Positions 36,606-50,050 of a stretch of 64,000 nt of DNA are shown here, one piece after another. The notes below the pieces were generated by a model. The model was given only the letters and a program-made list of their open reading frames with translations. It was not told the DNA's origin and searched no databases. Source of the DNA: Paraescarpia echinospica. Its lineage: Eukaryota > Annelida > Polychaeta > Sabellida > Siboglinidae. Position numbers and translations under genes: made by a program. Numbering within the stretch: the stretch's first letter is position 1; the number at the start of each line of letters is the position of its first letter. Where the stretch lies: NCBI GenBank assembly GCA_020002185.1, contig CM034533.1:54927563-54991562 (forward strand). The letters are read 5' to 3'.

Positions 36606-39135
36606 GTGCATGTTGATGCATTGTCGTAAGCTGTAGCTTAACCCTCGGTTCTGAAAGTACGGCACTCATACTGCCGTACCTTTAGCATTCGGTTCTAAAA
36701 GTACGGCACTCATACTGTAGTAACTTTAGCACTCCGTTCCTAAAGTGCGGCACTCGTTCTGCGCGTGCGCATACTTTTATTTCCGGTTAAGTGAGTTGTA
36801 TTTTAGCACCACTTGTCTAAAGGTACGACAGTCGATATGCGCATGGGCATGATTTTCATATGTCAGCCGTATCTTTAGCGCTCTGTTCTAGAAGTACGGC
36901 AGTTAAATTGCCGTATCTTTAGCAGTCGTTTCTAAAAATACGTGAGTTTTTCTGGTACTACAGTCGATATAAGCGTTATTTTCATTTGTGAACCGTATCT
37001 TTAGCGTACGGTTCTAAAAGTACGGCAGTTAAATTGCCGTATCTTTAGCACTCGTTTCTAAAAGAACGTGAGTTTTTGTTCGCGTGCATGTCGATGCATA
37101 GGCGTTAGCTGTATCTTAGCCCTCGGTTCTAAAAGTGCGGCTCTCATACTGCCGTACCTTTAGCACTCGGTTCTCAAAGTACGGCACTCATACTGTTGTA
37201 ACTTTAGCACTCGGTTCTAGAAGTACGGCAGATAAATTTCCGTATCTTTAGCAGTCGTTTCTAAAAGTACGTGAGTTTTTTTGGTACTGCAGTCGATATG
37301 CGCGTGATTTTCATTTGTGAACCGTATCTTCAGCGTACGGTTCTAAAAGTGCGGCAGTTAAATTGCCGTATCTGTAGCACTCGTTTCTAAAAGTACGTGA
37401 GTTTCTCTGCGCGTGCATGTTGATGCATATGCGTAAGCTGTATCTTAGCCCTCGGTTCTAAAAATACGACATTCGTTGTGCGCGTGCGCATTCTTTTATT
37501 TCCGGTTACGTGAGTTGTATTTTTAGCATCACTTGTCTAAAGGTTCGGCAGTCGATATGCGCATAAACATAAATTTCATACGTCAGCCGTAACTTTAGCG
37601 CTCGGTTCTAGAAATACGGCAGTTAAATTGCAGTATCTTTAGCAGTCGTTTCTAAAAATACGTGAGTTTTTTCAGCTCGTGCATGTTGATGCATAGGCGA
37701 GAGCTGTATCTTAGCCTTCGGTTCTAAAATACGGCACTCATACTGTAGTAACTTTAGCACTCCGTTCCTAAAGTACGGCACTCGTTCTGCGCGTTCGCAT
37801 ACTTTTATTTCCGGTTAAATAAGTTGTATTTTTAGCATCACTTGTCTAATGGTACGGCTGTCGATATGCGCATGCGCATAATTTTCATACGTGAATCTTA
37901 TCTTTAGCGCTCGATTCTTGAAGTACGGCAGTTAAATTGCAGTATCTTTAGCACTCTTTTCTACAAGTACGTGAATTTTTCTGGTACGGCAGTCGATATG
38001 CGCGTGATTTTCATATGTGAGCCGAATGTTTAGCGCACGTTTCTAGAAGTACGGTAGTTGAACAGCGTATCTTTAGCACTCGTTCCTAAAAGTACGTGAG
38101 TTTTTCTGCGCGTGCGTGTTAATGCATTGTCGTAAGCTGTAGCTTAGCCCTCGGTTCTAAAAGTACGGCACTCATAATGCCATACCTTTAGCACTCGAAT
38201 CTAAAAGTACGGCAATCATACCGCCGCACCTTTAGGACTAGGTTCAAAAAGAACGGCCCTCATTCTGCGCGTGCGCATGCTTGTATTTCCGGTTACGTGA
38301 GTTGCATTTTTAGCGTCACTTGTCTAAAGGTACGGCAGTCGATATGCGCATGCGCATGATTTTTATACGTGAGCCTATCTTTAGCACTCAGTTCTAGAAG
38401 TAATGCAGTTAAATTGCCGTATTTTTAGCACACGTTTCTAAAAGTACGTGAGTTTTTCTGGTACTGCAGTCGATATGCGCGTGATTTTCATTTGTGAGTC
38501 GTATCTTTAGGTTACGGTACTAAAAGTATGACAGTTAAATTGCCGTAACTTTTGCACTCGTTTCTAAAAGTACGTGAGTTTGTGTGCGCGTGCATGTTGA
38601 TGTATAGGCGTAAGCTGAATCATAGCCCTCGATTCTAAAACTATGGCTCTCATACCGCCGTACCTATAGCACTCGGTTCTGAAAGTACGGCACTCACACT
38701 GCCGTACCTTTAGCACTCGGTTCTAAATGTACGGCGCTCATTCTGCGCGTTCGCATGCTTTTATTTCTGGTTACGTTTGTTATATTTTTAGCATCACTTG
38801 TCTAAACGAACGGTAGTCGATATGCGCATACGCAAGATTTTCATAGGTGCGCCGTATCATTAGCGATCGGTTTTAGAAGTACTGCAGTTAATTTGCCGTA
38901 TCTTAAGCATTCGTTTCCAAAAGTACGTGATTTTTTCTGGTATGGCAGTCGATATGCGCGTGATTTGCATATGTGAGTCGTATCTTTAGCGCACGGTTCT
39001 AGAACTACGGTATTTAAATTGCGTATGTTTAGCACTCGTTTGTAAAAGTACGTCAGTTTTTCTGCACGTGCATGTTGATGCACAGGCGTAAGGTGTGTAT
39101 TAGCCCTCGGGTCTAAAAGAACGTCACTCATACAG
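36606..39135. repeat. ~2.46-kb repeat, copy 2
   Basis: The right half (37,820-39,005) parallels copy 1. The left half (36,660-37,820) is rearranged: the spacer after GTACGTGAG at about 37,400 jumps directly from the type A order to TTTCTCTGCGCGTGCATG, omitting sequence that copy 1 has there. It ends near 39,130 at a change to a B monomer beginning CGCATGCTTTTATTTCCGG. Confidence 0.7.
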
Positions 39136-42040
39136 CCGCAACTTTAGCACTCGTTTCTAAAAGTACGGCACTCATTCTGCGCGTGCGCATGCTTTTATTT
39201 CCGGTTAAATGAGTTGTATTTTTAGCATCACTTGTCTAATGGTACGGCAGTCGATATGCGCATGCGCATAATTTTCATACGTGAATCGTATCTTTAGCGC
39301 TCGGGTCTAGAAGTACGGCAGTTAAATTGCTGTATCTTTAGCACTATTTTCTAAAAATACGTAAGTTTCTCTGCGCGTGCATGTTGATGCATATGCGTAA
39401 GCTGTATCTTAGCCCTCGGATCTAAAAGTTCGGCACTCATACTGCCGTACCTTTAGCATTCGGTTCTAAAAGTACGGCACTCATATTGTAGTAACTTTAG
39501 CATCCGTTCCTAAAGTGCGGCTCTCGTTCTGCGCGTGCGCATACTTTTATTTCCGGTTAGATGAGTTGTATTTTAGCACCACTTGTCTAAAGGTACGGCA
39601 GTCGATATGCGCATGGGCATGATTTTCATACGTCAGCCGTATCTTTAGCTCTCTTTTCTAGAAGTACGGCAGTTAAATTGCCGTATCTTTAGCAGTCGTT
39701 TCTAAAAGTACGTGAGTTTTTCTGGTACTGCAGTCGATATAAGCGTTATTTTCATTTGTGAGCCGTATCTTTAGCGTACGGTTCTAAAAGTACGGCAGTT
39801 AAATTGCCGTATCTTTAGCACTCGTTTCTAAAAGTAAGTGAGTTTTTGTTCGTGTGCATGTCGATGCATAGGCGTAAGCTGTATCTCAGCCCTCGGTTCT
39901 AAAAGTACGGCTCTCATACTGCCGTACCTTTTGCACTCGGTTCTGAAAGTACGGCACTCATACTGTTGTAACTTTACCACTCGGTTCTAGAAGTACGGCA
40001 GATAAATTGCCGTATCTTTAGCAGTCGTATCTAAAAGTACGTGAGTTTTTCTGGTACTGCAGTAGATATAAGCGTTATTTTCATTTGTGAGCCGTATCTT
40101 TAGCGTACGGTTCTAAAAGTACGGCAGTTAAATTGCCGTATCTTTAGCACTCGTTTCTAAAAGTACGTGAGTTTTTGTTCGCGTGCATGTCGATGCATAG
40201 GCGTAAGCTGTATCTTAACCCTCGGTTCTAAATGTACGGCTCTCATACTGCCGTAAATTTAACACTCGGTTCTCAAAGTACGGCACTCATACTGTTGTAA
40301 CTTTAGCATTCGGTTCTAGAAGTACGACAGATAAATTGCCGTATCTTTAGCAGTCGTTTCTAAAAGTACGTGAATTTTTCTGGTACTGCAGTCGATATGC
40401 GCGTGATTTTCATTTGTGAGCCGTATCTTTACCGTACGGTTCTAAAAGTGCGGCAGTTAAATTGCCGTATCTGTAGCACTCGTTTCTAAAAGTACGTGAG
40501 TTTTTGTGCGCGTGCATTTTGATGCATAGGCGTAAGCTTTATCTTAGCCCTCAGTTCTAAAAGTATGGCGCTCATTCTGCGCGTGCGCATGCTTTTATTT
40601 CCGGTTACGTGAGTTGTATTTTTAGCATCACTTATCTAAAGGTACGGCAGTCGATATGCGCATGCCCATGATTTTCATAAGTGAGCCGTATCTTTACCGC
40701 TCGGTTCTAGAAGTACTGTAGTTAAATTGCTGTATCTTTAGGCACCAGTTTCTAAAAATACGTGAGTTTCTCTGCGCTTGCATGTTGATGCATATGCGTA
40801 AGCTGTATCTTAGCCCTCGGTTCTAAAAGTACGACACTCGTTGTGCGCGTGCGAATACTTTTTTTTCCGGTTAAGTGAGTTGTATTTTAGCACCACTTGT
40901 CTAAAGGTACGGCAGTCGATATGCGCATGGGCATGATTTTCATACGTCAGCCGTATCTTTAGCGCTCTGTTGTAGAAGTACGGCAGTTAAATTGCCGTAT
41001 CTTTAGCAGTCGTTTCTAAAAGTACGTGAGTTTTCTGGTACTGCAGTCGATATAAGCGTTATTTTCATTTGTGAGCCGTATCTTTAGCGTACGGTTCTAA
41101 AAGTACGGCAGTTAAATTGCCGTATCTTTAGCACTCGTTTCTAAAAGTACGTGAGTTTTTGTTCGTGTGCATGTCGATGCATAGGCGTAAGCTGTATCTC
41201 AGCCCTCGGTTCTAAAAGTACGGCTCTCTTACTGCCGTACCTTTAACACTCGGTTCTGAAAGTACGGCAGTCATACTGTTGTAACTATAGCACTCGGTTC
41301 TAGAAGTACGGCAGATAAATTGCCGTATCTTTAGCAGTCGTTTCTAAAAGTACGTGAGTTTTTCTGGTACTGCAGTCGATATAAGCGTTATTTTCATTTG
41401 TGAGCCGTATCTTTAGCGTACGGTTCTAAAAGTACGGCAGATAAATTGCCGTATCTTTAGCACTCGTTTCTAAAAGTACGTGAGTTTTTGTTCGTGTGCA
41501 TGTCGATGCATAGGCGTAAGCTGTATCTCAGCCCTCGGTTCTAAAAGTACGGCTCTCTTACTGCCGTACCTTTAACACTCGGTTCTGAAAGTACGGCAGT
41601 CATACTGTTGTAACTATAGCACTCGGTTCTTGAAGTACGGCAGATAAATTGCCGTATCTTTAGCAGTCGTTTCTAAAAGTACGTGAGTTTTTCTGGTACT
41701 GCAGTCGATATAAGAGTTATTTTCATTTGTGAGCCGTATCTTTAGCGTACGGTTCTAAAAGTGCGGCAGTTAAATTGCCGTATCTGTAGCACTCGTTTCT
41801 AAAAGTACGTGAGTTTTTGTGCGCGTGCATGTTGATGCATAGGCGTTAGCTTTATCTTAGCCCTCAGTTCTAAAAGTACGGCGCTCATTCTGCGCGTGCG
41901 CATGCTTTTATTTCCGGTTACGTGAGTTGTATTTTTAGCGTCACTTATCTAAAGGTACGGCAGTCGATATGCGCATGCCCATGATTTTCATAAGTGAGCC
42001 GTATCTTTACCGCTCGGTTCTAGAAGTACTGCAGTTAAAT
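39136..42040. repeat. Mosaic A/B satellite with 329-bp tandem steps
   Basis: Type A monomers occur in local tandem: CTGCAG landmarks at 39728, 40057 and 40386, and again at 41041, 41370 and 41699, each 329 bp apart. Between them are B monomers with the AGCACCACTTGTC variant. No other structure is seen in this stretch. Confidence 0.82.
41041..41369. repeat. Reference 329-bp type A monomer
   Basis: Core modules begin at 41075, 41119, 41191, 41234, 41278 and 41322, and the next monomer's first core is at 41404. The steps 44, 72, 43, 44, 44 and 82 sum to 329. The second step carries the long linker with the GATGCATAGGCGTAAGC motif. The sixth carries GGTACTGCAGTCGATA and ATTTTCATTTGTGA. Confidence 0.9.
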
Positions 42041-42044
42041 TGCC

Positions 42045-44303
42045 GTATCTTTAGGCACCATTTTCTAAAAATACGTGAGTTTCTCTGCGCGTGCATGTTG
42101 ATGCATATGCGTAAGCTGTATCTTAGCCCGCGGTTCTAAAAGTACGACACTCGTTGTGCGCGTGCGCATACTTTTATTTCCGGTTACGTGAGTTTTATTT
42201 TTAGCATCATTTGTCTAAAGTTACGGCAGTCGATATGCGCATGCACATAAATTTCATACGGCAGCCGTATCTTTAGCGCTCGGTTCTAGAAATACGGCAG
42301 TTAAATTGCCGTATCTTTAGCAGTCGTTTCTAAAAGTACGTGAGTTTTGTTGGTATTGCAGTCGATATGCGCGTGATTTTCATTTGTGAGCCGTATCTTT
42401 AGCGTACGGTTCTAAAAGTACGCCAGTTAAATTGCCGTATCCTTAGCACTCGTTTCTAAAAATATGTGAGTTTTTTCTGCGCGTGCATGTTGACGCATAT
42501 GCGACAGCTGTATCTTAGCCTTCGGTTCTAAAATACGGCACTCATACTGTAGTAACTTTAGCACTCCGTTCCTAAAGTACGGCACTCGTTCTGCGCGTTC
42601 GCATACTTTTATTTCCTGTTAAATAAGTTGCATTTTTAGCATCACTTGTCTAATGGTACGGCTGTCGATATGCGCATGCGCATAATTTTCATACGTGAAT
42701 CGTATCTTTAGCGCTCGATTCTTGAAGTACGGCAGTTAAATTGCAGTATCTTTAGCACTCTTTCCTACAAGTACGTGAGTTTTTCTGGTACGGCAGTCGA
42801 TATGCGCGTGATTTTCATATGTGAGCCGAATGTTTAGCGCACGTTTCTAGAAGTACGGCAGTTCAACAGCGTATCTTTAGCACTCGTTCCTAAAAGTACG
42901 TGAGTTTTTCTGCGCGTGTATGTTGATGCATTGTCGAAAGCTGTATCTCAGCCCTCGGTTCTAAAAGTACGGCTCTCATACTGCCGTACCTTTAACACTC
43001 GGTTCTGAAAGTACGGCAGTCATACTGTTGTAACTATAGCACTCGGTTCTAGAAGTACGGCAGATAAATTGCCGTATCTTTAGCAGTCGTTTCTAAAAGT
43101 ACGTGAGTTTTTCTGGTACTGCAGTCGATATAAGAGTTATTTTCATTTGTGAGCCGTATCTTTAGCGTACGGTTCTAAAAGTGCGGCAGTTAAATTGCCG
43201 TATCTTTAGCACTCGTTTCTAAAAGTACGTGAGTTTTTGTTCGCGTGCATGTCGATGCATAGGCGTAAGCTGTATCTTAGCCCTCGGTTCTAAAAGTACG
43301 GCTCTCATACTGCCGTACCTTTAGCACTCGGTTCTCAAAGTACGGCACTCATACTGTTGTAACTTCAGCACTCGGTTCTAGAAGTACGGCAGATAAATTG
43401 CCGTATCTTTAGGCACCAGTCTCTAAAAATACGTGAGTTTCTCTGCGCGTGCATGTTGATGCATATGCGTAAGCTGTATCTTAGCCCGCTGTTCTAAAAG
43501 TACGACACTCGTTGTGCGCGTGCGCATACTTTTATTTCCGGTTACGTGAGTTTTATTTTTAGCATCATTTGTCTAAAGTTACGGCAGTCGATATGCGCAT
43601 GCACATAAATTTCATACGGCAGCCGTATCTTTAGCGCTCGGTTCTAGAAATACGGCAGTTAAATTGCCGTATCTTTAGCAGTCGTTTCTAAAAGTACGTG
43701 AGTTTTGTTGGTATTGCAGTCGATATGCGCGTGATTTTCATTTGTGAGCCGTATCTTTAGCGTACGGTTCTAAAAGTACGCCAGTTAAATTGCCGTATCC
43801 TTAGCACTCGTTTCTAAAAATACGTGAGTTTTTTCTGCGCGTGCATGTTGACGCATATGCGACAGCTGTATCTTAGCCTTCGGTTCTAAAATACGGCACT
43901 CATACTGTAGTAACTTTAGCACTCCGTTCCTAAAGTACGGCACTCGTTCTGCGCGTTCGCATACTTTTATTTCCTGTTAAATAAGTTGTATTTTTAGCAT
44001 CACTTGTCTAATGGTACGGTTGTCGATATGCGCATGCGCATAATTTTCATACGTGAATCGTATCTTTAGCGCTCGATTCTTTAAGTACGGCAGTTAAATT
44101 GCAGTATCTTTAGCACTCTTTCCTACAAGTACGTGAGTTTTTATGGTACGGCAGTCGATATGCGCGTGATTTTCATATGTGAGCCGAATGTTTAGCGCAC
44201 GTTTCTAGAAGTACGGTAGTTCAACAGCGTATCTTCAGCACTCGTTCCTAAAAGTACGTGAGTTTTTCTGCGCGTGTATGTTGATGCATTGTCGAAAGCT
44301 GTA
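42045..44303. repeat. 1,358-bp tandem duplication
   Basis: TCTTAGCCCG occurs at 42121 and 43479 and TTGTCGAAAG at 42931 and 44289, both 1,358 bp apart. The copies span about 42,045-42,945 and 43,403-44,303. Between them, 42,941-43,400 is type A sequence that matches 41,521-41,800 at an offset of 1,420 bp, so the second repeat is a mosaic of two registers. Confidence 0.82.
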
Positions 44304-46255
44304 ACTTAACCCTCGGTTCTGAAAGTACGGCACTCATAATGCCGTACCTTTAGCACCCGGATCTAAAAGTAAGGTAATCATACTGCCGTACCTTTAGGAC
44401 TAGGTTCAAAAAGTACGTCCCTCATTCTGCGCGTGCGCATGCTTTTATTTCCGGTTACGTGAGTTGTATTTTAGCACCACTTGTCTAAAGGTACGGCAGT
44501 CGATATGCGCATGGACATGATTTTTATACGTCAGCCGTATCTTTAGCGCTCTGTTCTAGAAGTACGGCAGTTAAATTACCGTATCTTTAGCAGTCGTTTC
44601 TAAAAGTACGTGAGTTTTTCTGGTACTGCAGTCGATATAAGCGTTATTTTCATTTGTGAGCCGTATCTTTAGCGTACGGTTCTAAAAGTACGGCAGTTAA
44701 ATTGCCGTATCTTTAGCACTCGTTTCTAAAAGTACGTGAGTTTTTGTTGCGTGCATGTCGATGCATAGGCGTAAGCTGTATCTTAGCCCTCGGTTCTAAA
44801 AGTACGGCACTCGTTGTGCGCGTGCGCATACTTTTATTTCCGGTTAAGTGTGTTGTATTTTAGCACCACTTGTCTAAAGGTACGGCAGTCGATATGCGCA
44901 TGGGCATGATTTTCATACGTCAGCCGTATCTTTATCGCTCTGTTCTAGAAGTACGGCAGTTAAATTGCCGTATCTTTAGCAGTCGTTTCTAAAAGTACGT
45001 GAGTTTTTCTGTTACTGCAGTCGATATAAGCGTTATTTTCATTTGTGAGCCGTATATTTAGCGTACGGTTCTAAAAGTACGGCAGTTAAATTGCCGTATC
45101 TTTAGCACTCGTTTCTAAAAGTACGTGAGTTTTTGTTCGCGTGCATGTCGATGCATATGCGACACCTGTATCTTAGCCCTCGGTTCTAAAAATACGGCTC
45201 TCATACTGCCGTACCTTTAGCACTCGGTTCTCAAAGTACGGCACTCATACTGTTGTAACTTTAGCTCTCGGTTCTAGAAGTACGGCAGATTAATTGCCGT
45301 ATCTTTAGCAGTCGTTTCTAAAAGTACGTGAGTTTTTTTGGTACTGCAGTCGATATGCGCGTGATTTTCATTTGTGAGCCGTATCTTTAGCGTACGGTTC
45401 TAAAAGTGCGGCAGTTAAATTGCCGTATATGTAGCACTCGTTTCTAAAAGTACGTGAGTTTTTGTGCGCGTGCATGTTGATGCATAGGCGTAAGCTTTAT
45501 CTTAGCCCTCAGTTCTAAAAGTACGGCGCTCATTCTGCGCGTGCGCATGCTTTTATTTCCGGTTACGTGAGTTGTATTTTTAGCATCACTTATCTAAAGG
45601 TACGGCAGTCGATATGCGCATGCCCATGATTTTCATAAGTGAGCCGTATCTTTACCGCTCGGTTCTAGAAGTACTGCAGTTAAATTGCCGTATCTTTAGG
45701 CACCAGTTTCTAAAAATACGTGAGTTTCTCTGCGCGTGCATGTTAATGCATATGCGTAAGCTGTATCTTAGCCCTCGGTTCTAAAAGTACGACATTCGTT
45801 GTGCGCGTGCGCATTCTTTTATTTCCGGTTACGTAAATTGTATTTTTAGCATCACTTGTCTAAAGGTACGGCAGTCGATATGCGCATGCACATTAATTTC
45901 ATACGTCAGCCGTATCTTTAGCGCTCAGTTCTACAAATACGGCAGTTAAATTGCCGTATCTTTAGCAGTCGTTTCTAAAAGTACGTGAGTTTTGTTGGTA
46001 CTGCAGTCGATATGCGCGTGATTTTCATTTGTGAGCCGTATCTTTAGCGTACGGTTCTAAAAGTACGGCAGTTAAATTGCCGTATCCTTAGCACTCGTTT
46101 CTAAAAATACGTGAGTTTTTTCTGCTCGTGCATGTTGATGCATATGCGTCAGCTGTATCTTAGCCTTCGGTTCTAAAATACGGCACTCATACTGTAGTAA
46201 CTTTAGCACTCCGTTCCTAAAGTACGGCACTCGTTCTGCGCGTTCGCATACTTTT
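44304..46255. repeat. Mosaic satellite, A and B monomers
   Basis: Full and truncated monomers alternate. Around 44,750 a base is missing in the TTTTGTTGCGTGCATG linker (normally TTTTGTTCGCGTGC). B landmarks with CGCATGGGCATG and with CGCATGCCCATG spacers follow one another as in the 3,215-bp family. No gene or unique sequence is seen. Confidence 0.75.
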
Positions 46256-46260
46256 ATTTC

Positions 46261-47720
46261 CGGTTAAATGACTTGTATTTTTAGCATCACTTTTCTAATG
46301 GTACGGCAGTCGATATGCGCGTGCGCATAATTTTCATACGTGAATCGTATCTTTAGCGCTCGATTCTTGAAGTACGGCAGTTAAATTGCAGTATCTTTAG
46401 CACTCTTTTCTACAAGTACGTGAGTTTTTCTGGTACGGCAGTCGATATGCGCGTGATTTTCATATGTGAGCCGAATGTTTAGCGCACGTTTCTAGAAGTA
46501 CGGTAGTTGAACAGCGTATCTTAACTCTCGTTCCTAAAAGTACGTGAGTTTTTCTGCGCGTACATGTTGATGCATTGTCGTAAGCTGTAGCTTAACCCTC
46601 GGTTCTGAAAGTACGGCACTCATAATGCCGTACCTTTAGCACCCGGATCTAAAAGTACGGTAATCATACTGCCGTACCTTTAGGACTAGGTTCAAAAAGT
46701 ACGACCCTCATTCTGCGCGTGCGCATGCTTTTATTTCCGGTTACGTGAGTTGCATTTTTAGCATCACTTGTCTAAAGGTACGGCAGTCGATATGCGCATG
46801 CACATGATTTTTATACGTCAGCCTATCTTTAGCACTCGGTTCTAGAAGTACGGCAGTTAAATTGCCGTATATTTAGCACTCGTTTCTAAAAGTACGTGAG
46901 TTTTTTTGGTACTGCAGTCGATATGCGCGTGATTTTCATTTGTGAGTCGTATCTTTAGGTTACGGTTCTAAAAGTATGACAGTTAAATTGCCGTATCTGT
47001 TGCACTCGTTTCTAAAAGTACGTGAGTTTGTGTGCGCGTGCATGTTGATGTATAGGCGTAAGCTGAATAATAGCCCTCGATTCTAAAACTACGGCTCTCA
47101 TACTGCCGTACCTTTAGTACTCGGTTCTAAAAGTACGGCGCTCATTCGGCGCGTTCGCATGCTTTTATTTCTGGTTACGTGTGTTATATTTTTAGCATCA
47201 CTTGTCTAAAGGTACGGTAGTCGATATGCGCATACGCAAGATTTTCATACGTGCGCCGTATCATTAGCGATCGGTTTTAGAAGTACGGCAGTTAATTTGC
47301 CGTATCTTAAGCATTCGTTTCTAAAAGTACGTGAGTTTTTCTGGTATGGCAGTCGATATGCGCGTGATTTGCACATGTGAGTCGTATCTTTAGCGCACGG
47401 TTCTAGAACTACGGTATTTAAATTGCGTATGTTTAGCACTCGTTTGTAAAAGTACGTCAATTTTTCTGCACGTGAATGTTGATGCATAGGCGTAAGGTGT
47501 GTATTAGCCCTCGGTTCTAAAAGAACGTCACTCATACTGCCGCACCTTTAGCACTCGGTTCTAAAAGTACGGCACTCATTCTGCGCGTGCGCATGCTTTT
47601 ATTTCTTGTTACGTGAGTTGTATTTTTAGCATCCCTTGTCTAAAGTTACGGCAGTCGATATGCGCATGCCCATGATTTTCATAAGTGAGCCGTATCTTTA
47701 CCGCTCGGTTCTAGAAGTAC
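46261..47720. repeat. Segment duplicated at ~61,000-62,459, copy 1
   Basis: CGGTTAAATGACTTG at 46261 recurs at 61000, and the minus-strand frame at 47245-47535 recurs at 61984-62274; both are offset by 14,739 bp. Private variants such as the GAATGTTGATGCATAGG linker and GCTCATTCGGCGCG are shared only by these two segments. Confidence 0.85.
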
Positions 47721-50050
47721 GGCAGTTAATTGCTGTATCTTTAGCACTAATTTCTAAAAATACGTGTGTTTTTCTGCGCGTGCATGTTGATGCATATGCG
47801 TAAGCTGTATCTTAGCCCTCGGTTCTAAAAGTACGGCACTCATACTGCCGTACCTTTAGCATTCGGTTCTAAAAGTACGGCACTCATACTGTAGTAACTT
47901 TAGCACTCCGTTCCTAAAGTACGGCACTCGTTCTGCGCGTGCGCATACTTTTATTTCCGGTTAAGTGAGATGTATTTTAGCACCACTTGTCTAAAGGTAC
48001 GGCAGTCGATATGCGCATGGGCATGATTTTCATACGTCACCCGTATCTTTAGCGCTCTGTTCTAGAAGTACGGCAGTTAAATTGCCGTATATTTAGCAGT
48101 CGTTTCTAAAAGTAGGTGAGTTTTTCTGGTACTGCAGTCGTTAAAAGCGTTATTTTCATTTGTGAGCCGTATCTTTAGCGTACGATTCTAAAAGTACGGC
48201 AGTTAAATTGCCGTATCTTTAGCACTCGTTTCTAAAAGTACGTAAGTTTTTGTTCGCGTGCATGTCGATGCATAGGCGTAAGCTGAATCTCTGCCCTCGG
48301 TTCTAAAAGTACGGCTCTCATACTGCCGTACCTTTAGCACTCGGTTCTGAAAGTACGGCACTCATACTGCTGTAACTTTAGCACTCCGATCCTAAAGTGC
48401 GGCACTCGTTCTGCGCGTGCGCATACTTTTATTTCCGGTTAAGTGAGATGTATTTTAGCACCACTTGTCTAAAGGTACGGCAGTCGATATGCGCATGGGT
48501 ATGATTTTCATACGTCAGCCGTATCTTTAGCGCTCTGTTCTAGAAGTACGGCAGTTAAATTGCCGTATCTTTAGCATTCGTTTCTAAAAGTAGGTGAGCT
48601 TTTCTGGTACTGCATTCGTTATAAGCGTTATTTTCATTTGTGAGCCGTATCTTTAGCGTACGGTTCTAAAAGTACGGCAGTTAAATTGCCGTATCTTTAG
48701 CACTCGTTTCTAAAAGTACGTGAGTTTTTGTTCGTGTGCATGTCGATGCATAGGCGTAAGCTGTATCTCAGCCCTCGGTTCTAAAAGTACGGCTCTCATA
48801 CTGCCGTACCTTTTGCACTCGGTTCTGAAAGTACGGCACTCATACTGTTGTAACTTTAGCACTCGGTTCTAGAAGTACGGCAGATAAATTGCCGTATCTT
48901 TAGCAGTCGTATCTAAAAGTACGTGAGTTTTTCTGGTACTGCAGTAGATATAAGCGTTATTTTCATTTGTGAGCCGTATCTTTAGCGTACGGTTCTAAAA
49001 GTACGGCAGTTAAATTGCCGTATCTTTAGCACTCGTTTCTAAAAGTACGTGAGTTTTTGTTCGCGTGCATGTCGATGCATAGGCGTAAGCTGTATCTTAG
49101 CCCTCGTTTCTAAAAGTACGGCTCTCATACTGCCGTACCTTTAGCACTCGGTTCTCAAAGTACGGCACGCATACTGTTGTAACTTTAGCACTCGGTTCTA
49201 GAAGTACGGCAGATAAATTGCCGTATCTTTAGCTGTCGTTTCTAAAAGTACGTGAGTTTTTTTGGTACTGCAGTCGATATGCGCGTGATTTTCATTTGTG
49301 AGCCGTATCTTTAGCGTACGGTTCTGAAAGTGCGGCAGTTAAATTGCCGTACCTGTAGCACTCGTTTCTAAAAGTACGTGAGTTTTTGTGGGCGTGCATG
49401 TTGATGCATAGGCGTAAGCTTTATCTTAGCCCTCATTTCTAAAAGTACGGCGCTCATTCTGCGCGTGCGCATGCTTTTATTTCCGGTTTCGTGAGTTGTA
49501 TTTTTAGCATCACTTATCTAAAGGTACGGCAGTCGATATGCGCATGCCCTTGATTTTCATAAGTGAGCCGTATCTTTACCGCTCGGTTCTAGAATTACTG
49601 CAGTTAAATTGCCGTATCTTTAGGCACCTGTTTCTAAAAATACGTGAGTTTCTCTGCGTGTGCATGTTGATGCATATGCGTAAGCTGTATCTTAGCCCTC
49701 GGTTCTAAAAGTACGACATTCGTTGTGCGCGTGCACATTCTTTTATTTCCGGTTACGTGAGTTGTATTTTTAGCATCACTTGTCTAAAGGTACGGCAGTC
49801 GATATGCGCATGCACATCAATTTCATACGTCAGCCGTATCTTTAGCGTTCGGTTCTAGAAATACGGCAGTTAAATTGCCGTATCTTTAGCAGTCGTTTCT
49901 AAAAGTACGTGAGTTTTGTTGGTACTGCAGTCGATATGCGCGTGATTTTCATTTCTGAGCCGTATCTTTAGCGTACGGTTCTAAAAGTACGCTAGTTAAA
50001 TTGCCGTATCCTTAGCACTCGTTTCTAAAAATACGTGAGTTTTTTCTGCT
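47721..50050. repeat. Mosaic satellite with a 478-bp tandem
   Basis: AAGTGAGATG at 47963 and 48441 marks two units 478 bp apart. Each joins a B-type module (AGCACCACTTGTC) to a type A monomer with the rare CTGCA[G/T]TCGTTA[A/T]AAGCG spacer. The later part, about 49,500-50,050, matches 56,813-57,363 at an offset of 7,313 bp. Confidence 0.78.
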
